Positions 8,411 to 19,885 are shown, counted from the stretch's first letter. The stretch: DNA of 64,000 nucleotides from Streptomyces camelliae (GCF_027625935.1 NZ_CP115300.1:2790001-2854000), one strand, 5' to 3'. Numbers and translations are program-made. Notes: generated by a model not told the origin, from the letters alone.

Positions 8411-10867
8411 TCATCCTCGCAGCGTCTCCTCCAGCACCCTCGCCAGCGACGACGCGTCCTCCGCCGGCAGCTGAGCCCCCGCGCCGGTGGTGACATAGAA
8501 CGCATCCACCGCGTTGGAACCCAGCGTGCTCACATGCATGCTCCGCACCCGCACCCCCGCCTTCTCCAGCGCCATCCCGATCCGGTGCAGCAGCCCCGGC
8601 GCGTCCTGGGCCCGTACCTCGATCACCGTGGCGTGGTGGGAGGCGGCCGGGGCCACCGTGACGCGGGGCGGCGGGGCCACCCAGCCGCGGCGCCTCGGGT
8701 AGGCCGCGTCCCGTTCGGCGAGGCGGCCGGCGATGTCCAGGGAGCCGTCGAGGGCGCGGACCAGGTCGGCGCGCAGCCGGGCGGCCTGGGGCAGGGAGCC
8801 GTACTCGGCGGCGACCCGCCAGTTGAGCAGCAGGACCGAGCCGTCGTCGACGTCGTCGGGCAGGGTCACGGTGCGCAGTTCCGCCGTGCGGACCGTGAGG
8901 CGGTGCACGGCGAGGACACCGGCGACCGCGGGGAGCACGGCGGGCTGGTCGGGTACGGCGATGAGCAGCTCAACGCCGAGCGGTTCCTGGCTGGACTCCT
9001 CCTCGGTGGCCGGTTCCGTCTGGGCGCGCAGCGCGAGGACCGGGCCGCCCGTGCGGAACGCCTCGATCGCGAGGCGCTCCTGCTCGGCCGTGGGCGCGGC
9101 CGGCTCGGGCTCGTCCGGGGTGTCCCCGGCCAGGACGGCCGACACCCGCCGGACCAGGTCGGCGACGAGGGAGCCGCGCCAGGAGGACCAGGCTGCCGGT
9201 CCGGTGGCGAGGGCATCGGCCTCGGTCAGCGCGTGCAGCAGCTCCAGGGTGCTCTGGCTGCCGACCGCCTCGGCGACCGAGCGGACCGTGGCCGGGTCGT
9301 CCAGGTCGCGGCGGGTGGCCGTCTCGATGAGGAGGAGGTGGTGGCGGACCAGTGCCGACAGGACGGCCACGTCCGCGCGGTCGAAGCCGATCCGCGCGGC
9401 CACGTCCTTGGCGATGATCTCGCCCGCGACCGAGTGGTCGCCGGGCCAGCCCTTGCCGATGTCGTGCAGCACGGCTGCGACGAGGAGCAGGTCGGGGCGG
9501 CTGACGTGGCGGGTCAGTTCGGAGGCGCGGACAGCCGTCTCGATCAGGTGCCGGTCGACTGTCCAAATGTGGACGGCGTTGCGCTGCGGGCGGCAGCGGA
9601 CCCGCTCCCAGTCCGGCAGCAGGCGGGTGATCAGGCCCTCCGCCTCCAGCGCCTCCCAGACGTCGACGGTCGGGCGGCCGGAGCCGAGCAGGGTCACGAG
9701 CTGCTCGCGGGCCTCGGCGGGCCAGGGCGTGGGCAGGGGGCGCGCGGTGGCCGACAGGCGCCGTACGGCGTGCAGGGAGAGCGGGAGGCCCGCCTGCGCG
9801 GCGGCGGCCGCGGCGCGCAGCGGCAGCACGGGGTCGCGTTCGGGGCGCGCGGCACGGGCGAGCACCACCTCGCCGTCCTGCTCCACCACGCCCTCGGCCA
9901 GCGGGGAGCGCTCGGCGACCGGCTTGTTGCCGCCGCCCAGCATGGCGCGCAGCCGCGGCCGTACGGCGCGCGAACGCAGCACGCGCCCCACCTCGCGCCA
10001 GGTGACGTCACTGGCGTACGAGATCACGCGCGCGGCCTCGTACACCTGCCGCAGCAGGGTGTCGGCGTCCAGCAGGCCCAGCTCCGCCGCAACCTGGTCC
10101 TGCTCCTGGAGGGAGAGGCGATCGGTGGCCCGGCCCGTGGTCAGGTGCAGGGCGTCGCGGACGTCCAGCAGCCGACGCCGGGCGTCGGCGAGGCCCTCGC
10201 GCGGTGCGTCGGCGAGCCAGGAGGCGGCTACGGCGCGCAGGGCGGTGGCGTCGCGCAGACCGCCGCGCGCCTCCTTGAGGTCGGGTTCCAGCAGGTACTG
10301 CAGTTCGCCCTGCCGGTCGGCGCGCTCGGCGCACAGTTCCTGGAGTTCGGGGAGGCGTTTGGGGGCCTGGTTGCGCCAGTCGGCGAGGACGGCGGTGCGC
10401 AGGCCGGCGGTGAGGCCGAGGTCGCCGACGAGGTGGCGGGCGTCCAGGAGGCCGAGCTGGACCTTCAGGTCCTCCCCGGCGGTCCTGCGGGCCTCGGCCG
10501 GGGTGCGCACGGAGTGGTCGAGGGCGAGGCCGAGGTCCCAGACGGGGTACCAGAGCCGGTCGGCGAGGGCGGCCACCGCCTTGGTGTCACCGCCGTCGTG
10601 CAGCAGGAGCAGGTCGAGGTCGCTGCGCGGGGACAGCTCGCCGCGGCCGTAGCCGCCGACGGCGATCAGCGAGACACCCGTCAGCCCGGTGAGCCCCTCG
10701 GCCGCCGCCGTGAACAGCCCGGCGAGCCAGTCGTCGGTCAGTTCCGCGAGGGCGGCACGGCGCGGCGGCCCGGACCGCGCCCCCTCGGTGAGGAGGCGCA
10801 GCCGGGCCGCCGCGTAGCCGCTGGGTCCCGAGTCCTCTGCTTCCGTGCGCATGTCCGTACCCGTCAC
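8411..10867 (-). CDS. glnD: PII nucleotidyltransferase GlnD
   Basis: GlnD modifies the PII protein in response to nitrogen status; in Streptomyces it is known as an adenylyltransferase acting on Tyr51 of GlnK. The 818-residue protein has the nucleotidyltransferase signature GGYGRGELSPRSDLDL (about 71-86), an HD phosphohydrolase domain (HIWTVDRHLIETA, then VAAVLHDIGKGWPGDHSV) and C-terminal ACT domains that should sense glutamine. GTG at 10867 is chosen because GGGAG lies seven bases upstream; an ATG at 10852 is possible. It follows glnK by 31 bases in the amtB-glnK-glnD operon. Confidence 0.95.
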   Translation of the reverse strand: MTGTDMRTEAEDSGPSGYAAARLRLLTEGARSGPPRRAALAELTDDWLAGLFTAAAEGLTGLTGVSLIAVGGYGRGELSPRSDLDLLLLHDGGDTKAVAALADRLWYPVWDLGLALDHSVRTPAEARRTAGEDLKVQLGLLDARHLVGDLGLTAGLRTAVLADWRNQAPKRLPELQELCAERADRQGELQYLLEPDLKEARGGLRDATALRAVAASWLADAPREGLADARRRLLDVRDALHLTTGRATDRLSLQEQDQVAAELGLLDADTLLRQVYEAARVISYASDVTWREVGRVLRSRAVRPRLRAMLGGGNKPVAERSPLAEGVVEQDGEVVLARAARPERDPVLPLRAAAAAAQAGLPLSLHAVRRLSATARPLPTPWPAEAREQLVTLLGSGRPTVDVWEALEAEGLITRLLPDWERVRCRPQRNAVHIWTVDRHLIETAVRASELTRHVSRPDLLLVAAVLHDIGKGWPGDHSVAGEIIAKDVAARIGFDRADVAVLSALVRHHLLLIETATRRDLDDPATVRSVAEAVGSQSTLELLHALTEADALATGPAAWSSWRGSLVADLVRRVSAVLAGDTPDEPEPAAPTAEQERLAIEAFRTGGPVLALRAQTEPATEEESSQEPLGVELLIAVPDQPAVLPAVAGVLAVHRLTVRTAELRTVTLPDDVDDGSVLLLNWRVAAEYGSLPQAARLRADLVRALDGSLDIAGRLAERDAAYPRRRGWVAPPPRVTVAPAASHHATVIEVRAQDAPGLLHRIGMALEKAGVRVRSMHVSTLGSNAVDAFYVTTGAGAQLPAEDASSLARVLEETLRG

Positions 10868-10898
10868 CCAGTGGCTCCCGTCTTGTGCTGCTGTCGTG

Positions 10899-12776
<1,878 letters not shown>

Positions 12777-12920
12777 TTATCGTGACGCAACCTGCCGAGG
12801 AGGACTCCTCGGGGGGAGACAGGCCGGCCGCGGCGGGCCTCTCGATGACCTGGCATGGGGGAGCCGAGTCGGGCAGTTCGGGAGGCCCGGCCACGGCCGG
12901 GGCTTGGGATACCGGGGTCG

Positions 12921-14399
12921 TCAGACGGCCTCGGCGGTCTCCGGGAGGTCCACGGCGAGCTGGTCGGTGAGGTCGACGACGACGGCGAGGTCGCCGTAGT
13001 CCCGCGCGGCCGTGTCGACCGTCTTTCGGATACGAGTGTTCACGCGCTCGGAGCGGACCTTCTTGGCGATCTCCATCGCCCGGGTGGCGTATTCCGTGCC
13101 CTGCTCGGGCTCGCGCTGGAGCAGATGCACGGTGGCCTTGCCGATCAGGTTGAGCGCATACGACCGCTGGTGCTCCGGATCCTTGGCGAACATCTCCACG
13201 GCCCGCTGCATGAGCGGCTCGGCGAGGGAGGCGTAGGCGGGGCTGCGCCCGGCGACGTAGGCGAGGTCGCGGAAGGAGTGGGAGTTCTCGCCGTACAGCT
13301 CGGCCTCGGAGAAGAAGCGGATCCAGTCGGGGTCCGGCTCGTCCCACTCGTCGGCCTCGGTGAAGGTGTCCTCGGCCATACGGACGGCACGCTTGGTCTT
13401 GCCGGGCTGGCCCATGTTGGCGTACGCGCGGGCCTCCATCGCATACAGCATGGACTGGGTGCGCGGGCTCGCGCAGTCCCGGCTGCCGTACTGGGCGAGG
13501 TGGATGAGCTCCAGGGCGTCGTCGGGCCGGCCGAGGTGGATCATCTGGCGGCTCATGCTGGAGAGGATGTACGAGCCGAGCGGCTTGTCACCGGCCTCCT
13601 TGGCCGCGTGCAGGGCGAGGACGAAGTACTTCTGCGCGGTGGGCTGCAGACCGACGTCGTACGACATCCAGCCCGCCAGCTCGGCCAGTTCGGCCGCGAC
13701 CTTGAACAGAACGCGGGTGGTGGCCTCGGGCTGGGGCTCCTGGAGCAGGTCCGTGACCTCGTGCAGCTGGCCGACGACCGCCTTGCGGCGCAGGCCGCCG
13801 CCGCACTGGGCGTCCCACTGGCGGAACATCCGGGTGGTGGACTCCAGCAGCTCCAGCTCGGGCCGGGACAGCCGGCCGGGGCGGCGCGGGTCGAGGAGGG
13901 GCGCGGGCTCGGCCGCCACCGGGGAGGCGGGGCTCGGCACGAGCCAGCGCTGCATGGGCTCGATGAGGGAGGGGCCGGCGGACAGTGCGAGGGAGGTGCC
14001 GAGGAAGCCGCGCCGGGCGAGCATCAGGTCGCTGCGCGAGAACTCGCTGAGCAGGGCGACCGTCTGCGGTCCGGTCCAGGGCAGGTCGACGCCGGACGCG
14101 GAGGGTGACTGGCGGGCGGCGCGCAGACCGAGGTCCTCGATGGAGACCACACAGCCGAAGCGCTCGGAGAACAGCTCCGAGAGGATGCGCGGGATCGGTT
14201 CGCGGGGATTCTCGCCGTCCAGCCAGCGCCGTACGCGCGAGGTGTCGGTGGAGATGTGGTTGGCGCCCAGCTGGCGGGCGCGGCGGTTCACCTGGCGGGC
14301 CAGCTCGCCCTTGGACCAGCCGCTGCGTACGAACCACGAGCCGAGCAGCTCGTTGGGGCGCTTGTCAGCGTTCGTCCCGCTACCGCCGTTGCCGCTCAC
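12921..14399 (-). CDS. nsdA: negative regulator of differentiation NsdA
   Basis: NsdA is known in S. coelicolor as a repressor of sporulation and antibiotic production; its molecular mechanism is not settled. The 492-residue protein has an N-terminal helix-turn-helix-like part (GELARQVNRRARQLGANHIS, then RVRRWLDGENPREP), a short hydrophobic stretch (GTSLALSAGPSL) and a long TPR-like helical array from about residue 180 to 450. GTG at 14399 is chosen for the GGGATGGGGG upstream. It is transcribed toward amtB with a 343-base gap. Confidence 0.88.
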   Translation of the reverse strand: MSGNGGSGTNADKRPNELLGSWFVRSGWSKGELARQVNRRARQLGANHISTDTSRVRRWLDGENPREPIPRILSELFSERFGCVVSIEDLGLRAARQSPSASGVDLPWTGPQTVALLSEFSRSDLMLARRGFLGTSLALSAGPSLIEPMQRWLVPSPASPVAAEPAPLLDPRRPGRLSRPELELLESTTRMFRQWDAQCGGGLRRKAVVGQLHEVTDLLQEPQPEATTRVLFKVAAELAELAGWMSYDVGLQPTAQKYFVLALHAAKEAGDKPLGSYILSSMSRQMIHLGRPDDALELIHLAQYGSRDCASPRTQSMLYAMEARAYANMGQPGKTKRAVRMAEDTFTEADEWDEPDPDWIRFFSEAELYGENSHSFRDLAYVAGRSPAYASLAEPLMQRAVEMFAKDPEHQRSYALNLIGKATVHLLQREPEQGTEYATRAMEIAKKVRSERVNTRIRKTVDTAARDYGDLAVVVDLTDQLAVDLPETAEAV

Positions 14400-14899
14400 T
14401 GGAACGCCCCCATCCCTGAGACCTCTTGTCGCCGTCGCGAACCTCGGTCGCCCCGAAGGGAGACCGCCACGCGCCAGCCCTATCAGAATGCCGGTAAATA
14501 CGGCCTCCCGTCCGGCGGTTGTCACCCATCGAACGAGTTGACGACTGGCCTCCGGCAACCCATGGATGCATATGCCCCGAAGACTCGCACACTCACAGTA
14601 ATCCTACGATCACCGGTCCAGCCATGGCGATCCAGGAAACGCCACCATTCGCCACCCCTTCGAATGAACTCACGATCCCTGGTCCGCGATTCACTTGACA
14701 TAGGACGACCGAAAGTGGGCGGAGTGAGGCACGTGGGGGCGCGTGACCGTCGGCGCGCCACCCGAAGCGCTTCCAGGCGCCGCTTCGACCTCGCGCGTGG
14801 CCCGGGGCCGGCACGGGAAGGCGGAGCCCTAGCATTACGTTCCGCTTTCGCCTCGTTCCGTGTCGTAACCACCGGCGCGCTGGACCCGTTGGAGGGGGC
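14400..14899. other. 500-base divergent intergenic region
   Basis: No gene is supported. It separates nsdA (minus) from the prim-pol gene (plus) and must hold both promoters. The part from 14480 to 14720 is clearly richer in A+T than its surroundings, as expected for the nsdA control region. I see no strong inverted repeat or a convincing -35/-10 pair. Confidence 0.4.
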
Positions 14900-15562
14900 A
14901 TGGGCTTCACGATCGGCGGCATTCGCGAGATCCGCTCCAGCACGCGGCGGCGCGGCCGTTCCTCGGAGTGCACCGCCGTCGCCGAGTTCACCGGGCTGTG
15001 GGGCTGGGACGTGGTGCCGGGCGCACGGGCCGCGGCGGGCGCCTGCTCGTGCGGGCACGCCGACTGCCCGGCGCCGGGGGCCCATCCGCTCGACTTCGCG
15101 CCCCAGGTGCCGGCCGGGGCCACGCTGGACGAGGTGAGCAAGGCCTGGGCGGAGTTCCCGGGGGCCGCGGTGATGCTGCCGGTGGGCCAGGCCTTCGACG
15201 TCATCGAGGTCTCCGAAGCGGCCGGCCGGCGCGCGCTGGTCCGGCTGGAACGCATGGGCCTCCCGCTCGGCCCGGTGGCCGCGACTCCGGACGGCCGAGC
15301 CCACTTCCTCGTCGCCCCGGGCGCCGCCGCCGACCTGCCCCGGCTGCTCTACCGCATGGGCTGGGACGACCCCTCCGCCCTGGACCTGCGCGGCCTCGGC
15401 CCCGGTGCGTACATCACGGCCCCGCCCTCCGACCGGGGCGGCCTGGGCCCGGTGCGCTGGCTGCGCCCGCCGGCGCTGGACTCGGCGACGGCACCTCCGG
15501 CGGCCCGGCTGCTGCTGGGCACGCTGGCCTATGTGGCGCACCGGTCGCGGGCGCAGGCGTAA
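14900..15562 (+). CDS. stand-alone bifunctional DNA primase/polymerase (prim-pol) domain protein
   Basis: A 220-residue protein resembling the prim-pol N-terminal domain family (PF09250 type), which in plasmids and phages synthesises primers. Visible features are an N-terminal cluster CSCGHADCPAPGAHP (residues 50-64), a likely metal or structural site seen in this family, and AFDVIEVSEAAGRRAL, where an acidic catalytic pair is expected. Here the second position is Glu-Val-Ser rather than a clean DxD, so catalytic activity is uncertain. No helicase domain is attached. Ribosome binding site GGAGGGGG precedes the ATG. It ends before a shared terminator with ftsY. Confidence 0.75.
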   Translation: MGFTIGGIREIRSSTRRRGRSSECTAVAEFTGLWGWDVVPGARAAAGACSCGHADCPAPGAHPLDFAPQVPAGATLDEVSKAWAEFPGAAVMLPVGQAFDVIEVSEAAGRRALVRLERMGLPLGPVAATPDGRAHFLVAPGAAADLPRLLYRMGWDDPSALDLRGLGPGAYITAPPSDRGGLGPVRWLRPPALDSATAPPAARLLLGTLAYVAHRSRAQA

Positions 15563-15587
15563 CCCCTGACGCCGGTCCGCACAAGGC

Positions 15588-15628
15588 GAAGCGCCCGTCC
15601 CCAACTGCACCTTGGGGCCGGGCGCTTC
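15588..15628. terminator. bidirectional terminator between prim-pol gene and ftsY
   Basis: A 16-base arm (GAAGCGCCCGTCCCCA) pairs with its complement across a nine-base loop with a single mismatch. It lies between two convergent genes. No long U-tract follows, which is common for Streptomyces terminators. Confidence 0.8.
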
Positions 15629-15658
15629 TCGCGCACAGGTAGTGAATTCACTACCTGA

Positions 15659-16864
15659 TCAGTCACCGATCAGCGCGTCCACGAACGCCTCCGGCTCGAA
15701 CGGCGCGAGATCGTCCGCGCCCTCGCCGAGTCCGACCAGCTTGACCGGCACGCCCAGCTCACGCTGGACCGCGACGACGATGCCGCCCTTGGCGGTGCCG
15801 TCGAGCTTGGTGAGCACGATGCCGGTGATGTCCACGACCTCGGCGAAGACCCGGGCCTGCACCAGACCGTTCTGGCCGGTGGTGGCGTCCAGGACGAGCA
15901 GCACCTCGTCCAGCGGCGCGTGCTTCTCCACGACCCGCTTGACCTTGCCCAGCTCGTCCATGAGGCCGGTCTTGGTGTGCAGGCGGCCGGCGGTGTCGAT
16001 GAGGACGACGTCGACACCGATCTCCTTGCCCTCCTTGACCGCGTCGAAGGCCACGGAGGCCGGGTCGCCGGCCTCGGGGCCGCGCACGGTGTGGGCGCCG
16101 ACGCGCTCGCCCCAGGTCTGGAGCTGGTCGGCGGCGGCGGCGCGGAAGGTGTCGGCGGCACCGAGCACGACCGTACGGCCGTCGGCGACGAGCACGCGCG
16201 CGAGCTTGCCGGTGGTGGTGGTCTTGCCGGTGCCGTTGACGCCGACGACCATCACGATGCCGGGCTTGCGGTCCTCGGGCTCGGTCTTCACCGTGCGGTC
16301 GACGTCGGTGCCGACCAGCTTGAGCAGCTCCTCGCGCAGCAGGCCGCGCAGCTCCTCGGGGGTGCGGGTACCGAGCACCCTGACGCGCTCGCGCAGGCCC
16401 TCGACCAGTTCCTGGGTGGGCTGCACGCCGACGTCGGCGGTGAGCAGGATGTCCTCGATCTCCTCCCAGGTCTCCTCGTCCAGGTGCTCGCGCGAGAGCA
16501 GCGTGAGCAGGCCCTTGCCGAGGGCGTTCTGGGAGCGGGACAGGCGGGTGCGCAGCCGGACCAGCCGGCCGGCGGTGGGCTCCGGGATCTCGATCTCCGG
16601 AACCTCTTCGACGACGGGAGGCTCCGCCACGGCGACCGGTGCGGGGCCGCCGGGGAGGTCCACCTCCTCGATCGTCCGGCGCGGTTCGTCGCGCGGCGTC
16701 TCGGCCTCGTCGCCGACGTGCGGCTCGGCCGGGGGCGCGGTGATGTCGGGCGTCTTCGGGGGTGGCGGAGGCAGCGACTTCCGGCGCCGGCTGCCCACGA
16801 TCAGCCCACCGAGCGCGCCGAGCACGACCACGGCGATGACTACAGCAAGGATGACGGTTTCCAT
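15659..16864 (-). CDS. ftsY: signal recognition particle receptor FtsY
   Basis: FtsY is the membrane receptor for Ffh. The 401-residue protein starts with a membrane segment (VILAVVIAVVVLGALGGLIVG, residues 4-24), then an acidic Pro-rich linker to about residue 100, the NG domain with GVNGTGKTTTTGKLA, DTAGRLHTK and TKLDGTAKGG, and ends in FVDALIGD. The N-terminal anchor is typical of actinobacterial FtsY. Its start ATG is at 16864. Confidence 0.97.
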   Translation of the reverse strand: METVILAVVIAVVVLGALGGLIVGSRRRKSLPPPPPKTPDITAPPAEPHVGDEAETPRDEPRRTIEEVDLPGGPAPVAVAEPPVVEEVPEIEIPEPTAGRLVRLRTRLSRSQNALGKGLLTLLSREHLDEETWEEIEDILLTADVGVQPTQELVEGLRERVRVLGTRTPEELRGLLREELLKLVGTDVDRTVKTEPEDRKPGIVMVVGVNGTGKTTTTGKLARVLVADGRTVVLGAADTFRAAAADQLQTWGERVGAHTVRGPEAGDPASVAFDAVKEGKEIGVDVVLIDTAGRLHTKTGLMDELGKVKRVVEKHAPLDEVLLVLDATTGQNGLVQARVFAEVVDITGIVLTKLDGTAKGGIVVAVQRELGVPVKLVGLGEGADDLAPFEPEAFVDALIGD

Positions 16865-17223
16865 AACGACTCAAGTATGGCGTGACCTCCCGCCCGGCCC
16901 CTTCGTTGTACACGCGGGGCCGAGGGCCCCGCCGGGCCGGGCCGGCCCGCGGCCGATCTCAGGTCGGCCGGAAGCCCCCTCGGGGCTGAGTCACAACGGC
17001 TCCAGTATGCGGGGCCACAGGGTACGCAGAAGCGTCCCCAGGGTGTGTCACGACCCATGCGGTGGGCCGTGACACACCCTCGCTGCGAGAGCCTGTTTGT
17101 GGCTTCCTCTGAGAGACAAACGCCACTTAAGGCGAGGAGTGGGATCAAAGTACGATGGTGGCGACTCCGTCGACGCGCGTAGAGTCCCGACCGTCCCCTT
17201 CCCCCCACGGCAGGCCCTTTTTG
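16865..17223. other. divergent gap between ftsY and the permease gene
   Basis: No gene is supported. It contains a strong inverted repeat at 17041-17079 (listed separately) and, on the plus strand, a possible -10 TACGAT near 17151, about 75 bases before the permease start. Its -35 (TTAAGG) is weak. Confidence 0.4.
17041..17079. repeat. long perfect inverted repeat
   Basis: Arms of 12 bases (GGGTGTGTCACG and its exact complement) flank a core that can add three more pairs (CCC/GGG) after one mismatch. It looks like a terminator but sits between two divergent genes, about 180 bases upstream of ftsY and 145 bases upstream of the permease, so it ends neither coding unit. It may be a leader attenuator or an operator. 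Confidence 0.7.
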
Positions 17224-18684
17224 ATGAGCAAAACCGTCGAGACCGAAGGCGCTCTCGAAACCCGAGGCATCGAGCAGGTCCCGGATCACGAGCGCACCGG
17301 GAAGACCCGGGAGCTGTTCCCGACCTGGGTCGGCGCGAACATCAGCGTGCTGCTGCTGACGATGGGCGCGAGCCTCGTCGTGGCGTACCACCTGAACATC
17401 TGGCAGGCGCTGGTCGTCGCGGTGGCGGCGCCGGTCGTGTCGTACGGCCTCGTCGGGCTGATCGGGATCGCGGGCAAGCGCGGCGGCGCGCCCGGCATGG
17501 CGCTGTCGCGTGCGGTCTTCGGCCAGCGCGGCAATCTGCTGCCCGGTTCGCTGATCTGGGTCGCGCGCTGGGGCTGGGAGACGATCAACGCGGTGACCGG
17601 CGCGTACGCGATGCTCACCATCCTGGACATCCTGTTCGGCCTGAAGGCGAACAGTGTGCTCGACATGGTGACGCTGCTGGTCTTCGTCGTCGCGACGTTC
17701 GCGATCTCCGGGCTCGGCATCAACGCCGTGCAGAAGTGCAACAAGTACGCGACGTACCTCTTCGGCGTCTTCTCGGTGCTGGTGCTCGTCTACCTCATCG
17801 CGAACACGAACTGGTCGAAGGTGCTGCACCACGGCGGCGGCTCCACGGCCGCGGTGATCACCGGTGTCGGCATGATCGCGGCGGGCGGTGTCAGCTGGAT
17901 CCCGACGGCGCCGGACTTCACCCGCTACCTGCCGCGCACGGCGTCCTCGAAGGCGATCGTGGGTACGGCGGTGGGCGGCGCCGGCATCGTCGTGCTGCCC
18001 ATGGTCCTGATGGGCGCGGTGATGGCGGTCTCGACCCCGGACCTGGCCTCGGCCACCGACCCGGTGTCCTTCCTCGGCGAGATCCTGCCGACGTGGATCG
18101 CGGTGCCGTACCTGTTCATCGCGCTGATCGGCATGCTGCTGATCAACTCGATGTCGATGTACTCGGCGGGCTTCACCGCGCAGACCCTCGGCTTCAAGGT
18201 GCCGCGGCACTGGGCGGTCTCGGTGAACGCCGTGATCTCGCTGGTCTTCGGCGGGGTGCTGATGCTGGTGGCGACGAGCTTCATGGGCTCCTTCATCGCC
18301 TTCCTGTCCCTGCTCGCGGTCGCCTTCTCCGCCTGGGTGGGCGTGTTCGGCGCGGACATGCTGCGCCGCACGGAGTACGACGGCGAGGCCATGGCCGACA
18401 CGACCCGCACCAGCGCCTACTGGTACAAGGGCGGCTTCTCCCCCGCGGCCGTGGCCGCCTGGGCGATCGGCCTGCTGTCGGGCCTGATGTTCACGACCTC
18501 GGACTGGTTCACCGGCCCGCTCGCGAAGAACAACGTCATCGGCGAGTACGGCCTCGGCTGGGTCGCCACGATCGTCATCTCGGGCCTGCTGTACGTGATC
18601 CTGCCGAAGCCGGCGGTGGTGCAGCCGGCGCCGGCCCGCGAGCAGGCGGCGGAGGCCAGGGAGTCTGCGACTCTGGCCGTCTGA
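17224..18684 (+). CDS. NCS1-family cytosine/purine permease
   Basis: A 486-residue membrane protein with about twelve hydrophobic segments. The NCS1 pattern is clear: FPTWVGANISVLLLTMGASL in helix 1, AGKRGGAPGMALSRAVFG and NLLPGSLIWVARWGWETIN in helices 2-3, and TAPDFTRYLP further on. Members (CodB, PucI types) import nucleobases or related ring compounds by cation symport; the substrate cannot be read here. The start is the ATG on 17224, with no strong ribosome binding site. A luciferase-like oxidoreductase follows after 55 bases. Confidence 0.85.
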   Translation: MSKTVETEGALETRGIEQVPDHERTGKTRELFPTWVGANISVLLLTMGASLVVAYHLNIWQALVVAVAAPVVSYGLVGLIGIAGKRGGAPGMALSRAVFGQRGNLLPGSLIWVARWGWETINAVTGAYAMLTILDILFGLKANSVLDMVTLLVFVVATFAISGLGINAVQKCNKYATYLFGVFSVLVLVYLIANTNWSKVLHHGGGSTAAVITGVGMIAAGGVSWIPTAPDFTRYLPRTASSKAIVGTAVGGAGIVVLPMVLMGAVMAVSTPDLASATDPVSFLGEILPTWIAVPYLFIALIGMLLINSMSMYSAGFTAQTLGFKVPRHWAVSVNAVISLVFGGVLMLVATSFMGSFIAFLSLLAVAFSAWVGVFGADMLRRTEYDGEAMADTTRTSAYWYKGGFSPAAVAAWAIGLLSGLMFTTSDWFTGPLAKNNVIGEYGLGWVATIVISGLLYVILPKPAVVQPAPAREQAAEARESATLAV

Positions 18685-18739
18685 CGCTACGTCAGCTACC
18701 GTCCCCCTCCACCGCATCGCACCGGAGGGGGACTTTCCC

Positions 18740-19720
18740 ATGCCCGTCACGGTCGTCCGCTTCAATCTCGTCGCCCCGGGTGCCGCGCCCGCCGCGCTCT
18801 CCGCCCGTTACCGGGCCGCCGTGGAGATGGCCGCGTACGCGGACGAGCGCGGGATCAGCACCGTGCAGACCGAGGAGCATCACGGCGCCGCGAACAACTG
18901 GCTGCCGTCGCCGTTCGCCTTCGCGGGCGCGGTGTTCGGGGCGACCCGGAACATCGCGGTGACCGTGTCGGCGGTGATCGGCCCGCTGCACGATCCGCTG
19001 CGGCTGGCCGAGGAGATCGCCGTACTGGACCTGCTGAGCGGCGGGCGGCTGGTGACGGTGGCGGGGATCGGCTACCGGCCCGAGGAGTACGCCCTGTTCG
19101 GCGTCGACTGGAAGCGCCGGGGCCGGCTCCAGGACGAGCTGCTTCAGACGCTGCTGAAGGCGTGGTCCGGCGAGGAGTTCACCTACCGGGGCCACCGGGT
19201 ACGGCTCACCCCGCGCCCGTTCACCGATCCGCACCCGCTGCTGCTGGTCGGCGGCTCCTCCAGGGCCGCCGCCCGCCGGGCCGCCCGGCTGGGGCTGCCG
19301 TTCTTCCCGAGCGCGCACCTGCCCGAGCTGGAGGCGTACTACAAGGAGAAGCTCACCGAGTACGGCACCGAGGGCTGGTCGCTGATGCCCGCCGCCGAGA
19401 CGCCGCTCCTGCATATCGCCGAGGACCCGGACCGGGCGTGGACCGTGTACGGCGAGCACTTCCTGCACGAGGCCCGGACCTACGCCTCCTGGCAGTCCGG
19501 GCAGATCCGCTCGGCGGTGAGGTCGGCGGCCACGACGGTGGACGAGCTCCGCGAGGAGGGCGTGTACCGGATCCTCACCCCGGAGCAGTGCGTGGCGCTG
19601 GGTGCCGACAGTCTCGTGCTCCATCCGCTGGCGGGCGGGATGCCGGTGGCGGAGGGGTGGCGCAGCCTCAGGCTCTTCGCGGAGCGGGTGCTTCCGGTGC
19701 TGGCGGATCGAGCCGCGTGA
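18740..19720 (+). CDS. LLM-class flavin-dependent oxidoreductase
   Basis: A 326-residue luciferase-like (TIM barrel) monooxygenase or F420-dependent reductase. Family marks are QTEEHHGAANNWLPSP (about residues 46-61), DPLRLAEEIAVLDLLSGGRL and GIGYRPEEY. Substrate unknown. GGAGGGGG sits ten bases before the ATG. It lies 55 bases after the permease in the same direction, so it may act on a compound that permease brings in; this is inference. A strong terminator follows at 19952. Confidence 0.82.
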   Translation: MPVTVVRFNLVAPGAAPAALSARYRAAVEMAAYADERGISTVQTEEHHGAANNWLPSPFAFAGAVFGATRNIAVTVSAVIGPLHDPLRLAEEIAVLDLLSGGRLVTVAGIGYRPEEYALFGVDWKRRGRLQDELLQTLLKAWSGEEFTYRGHRVRLTPRPFTDPHPLLLVGGSSRAAARRAARLGLPFFPSAHLPELEAYYKEKLTEYGTEGWSLMPAAETPLLHIAEDPDRAWTVYGEHFLHEARTYASWQSGQIRSAVRSAATTVDELREEGVYRILTPEQCVALGADSLVLHPLAGGMPVAEGWRSLRLFAERVLPVLADRAA

Positions 19721-19724
19721 GGAG

Positions 19725-19885
19725 GGCGCGCAGCGGCACGGCCTCGGCCGGATCACCGCCGCCGGCCCACAGCGCGGCAACGGCGGTGGGCCGTGCGTGC
19801 GGGTGGGTGGCGACGGTCAGGGAACTGCCGAGCCGTACGCGTGGTCCATCGACGCCCAGTCGACGTCGTGGAGTCCGTCGAACAT
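19725..19885 (-). pseudogene. possible frameshifted gene remnant
   Basis: From an ATG at 19885 the minus strand reads MFDGLHDVDWASMDHAYGSA and then a stop. In another frame, reading continues with TVATHPHARPTAVAALWAGG and PLRALLTRLDPP. From memory these pieces resemble the start and a later segment of a HEAT-repeat-like Streptomyces protein, so this looks like a truncated, frameshifted copy. It overlaps nothing essential but abuts the oxidoreductase gene. The call is weak. Confidence 0.3.
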
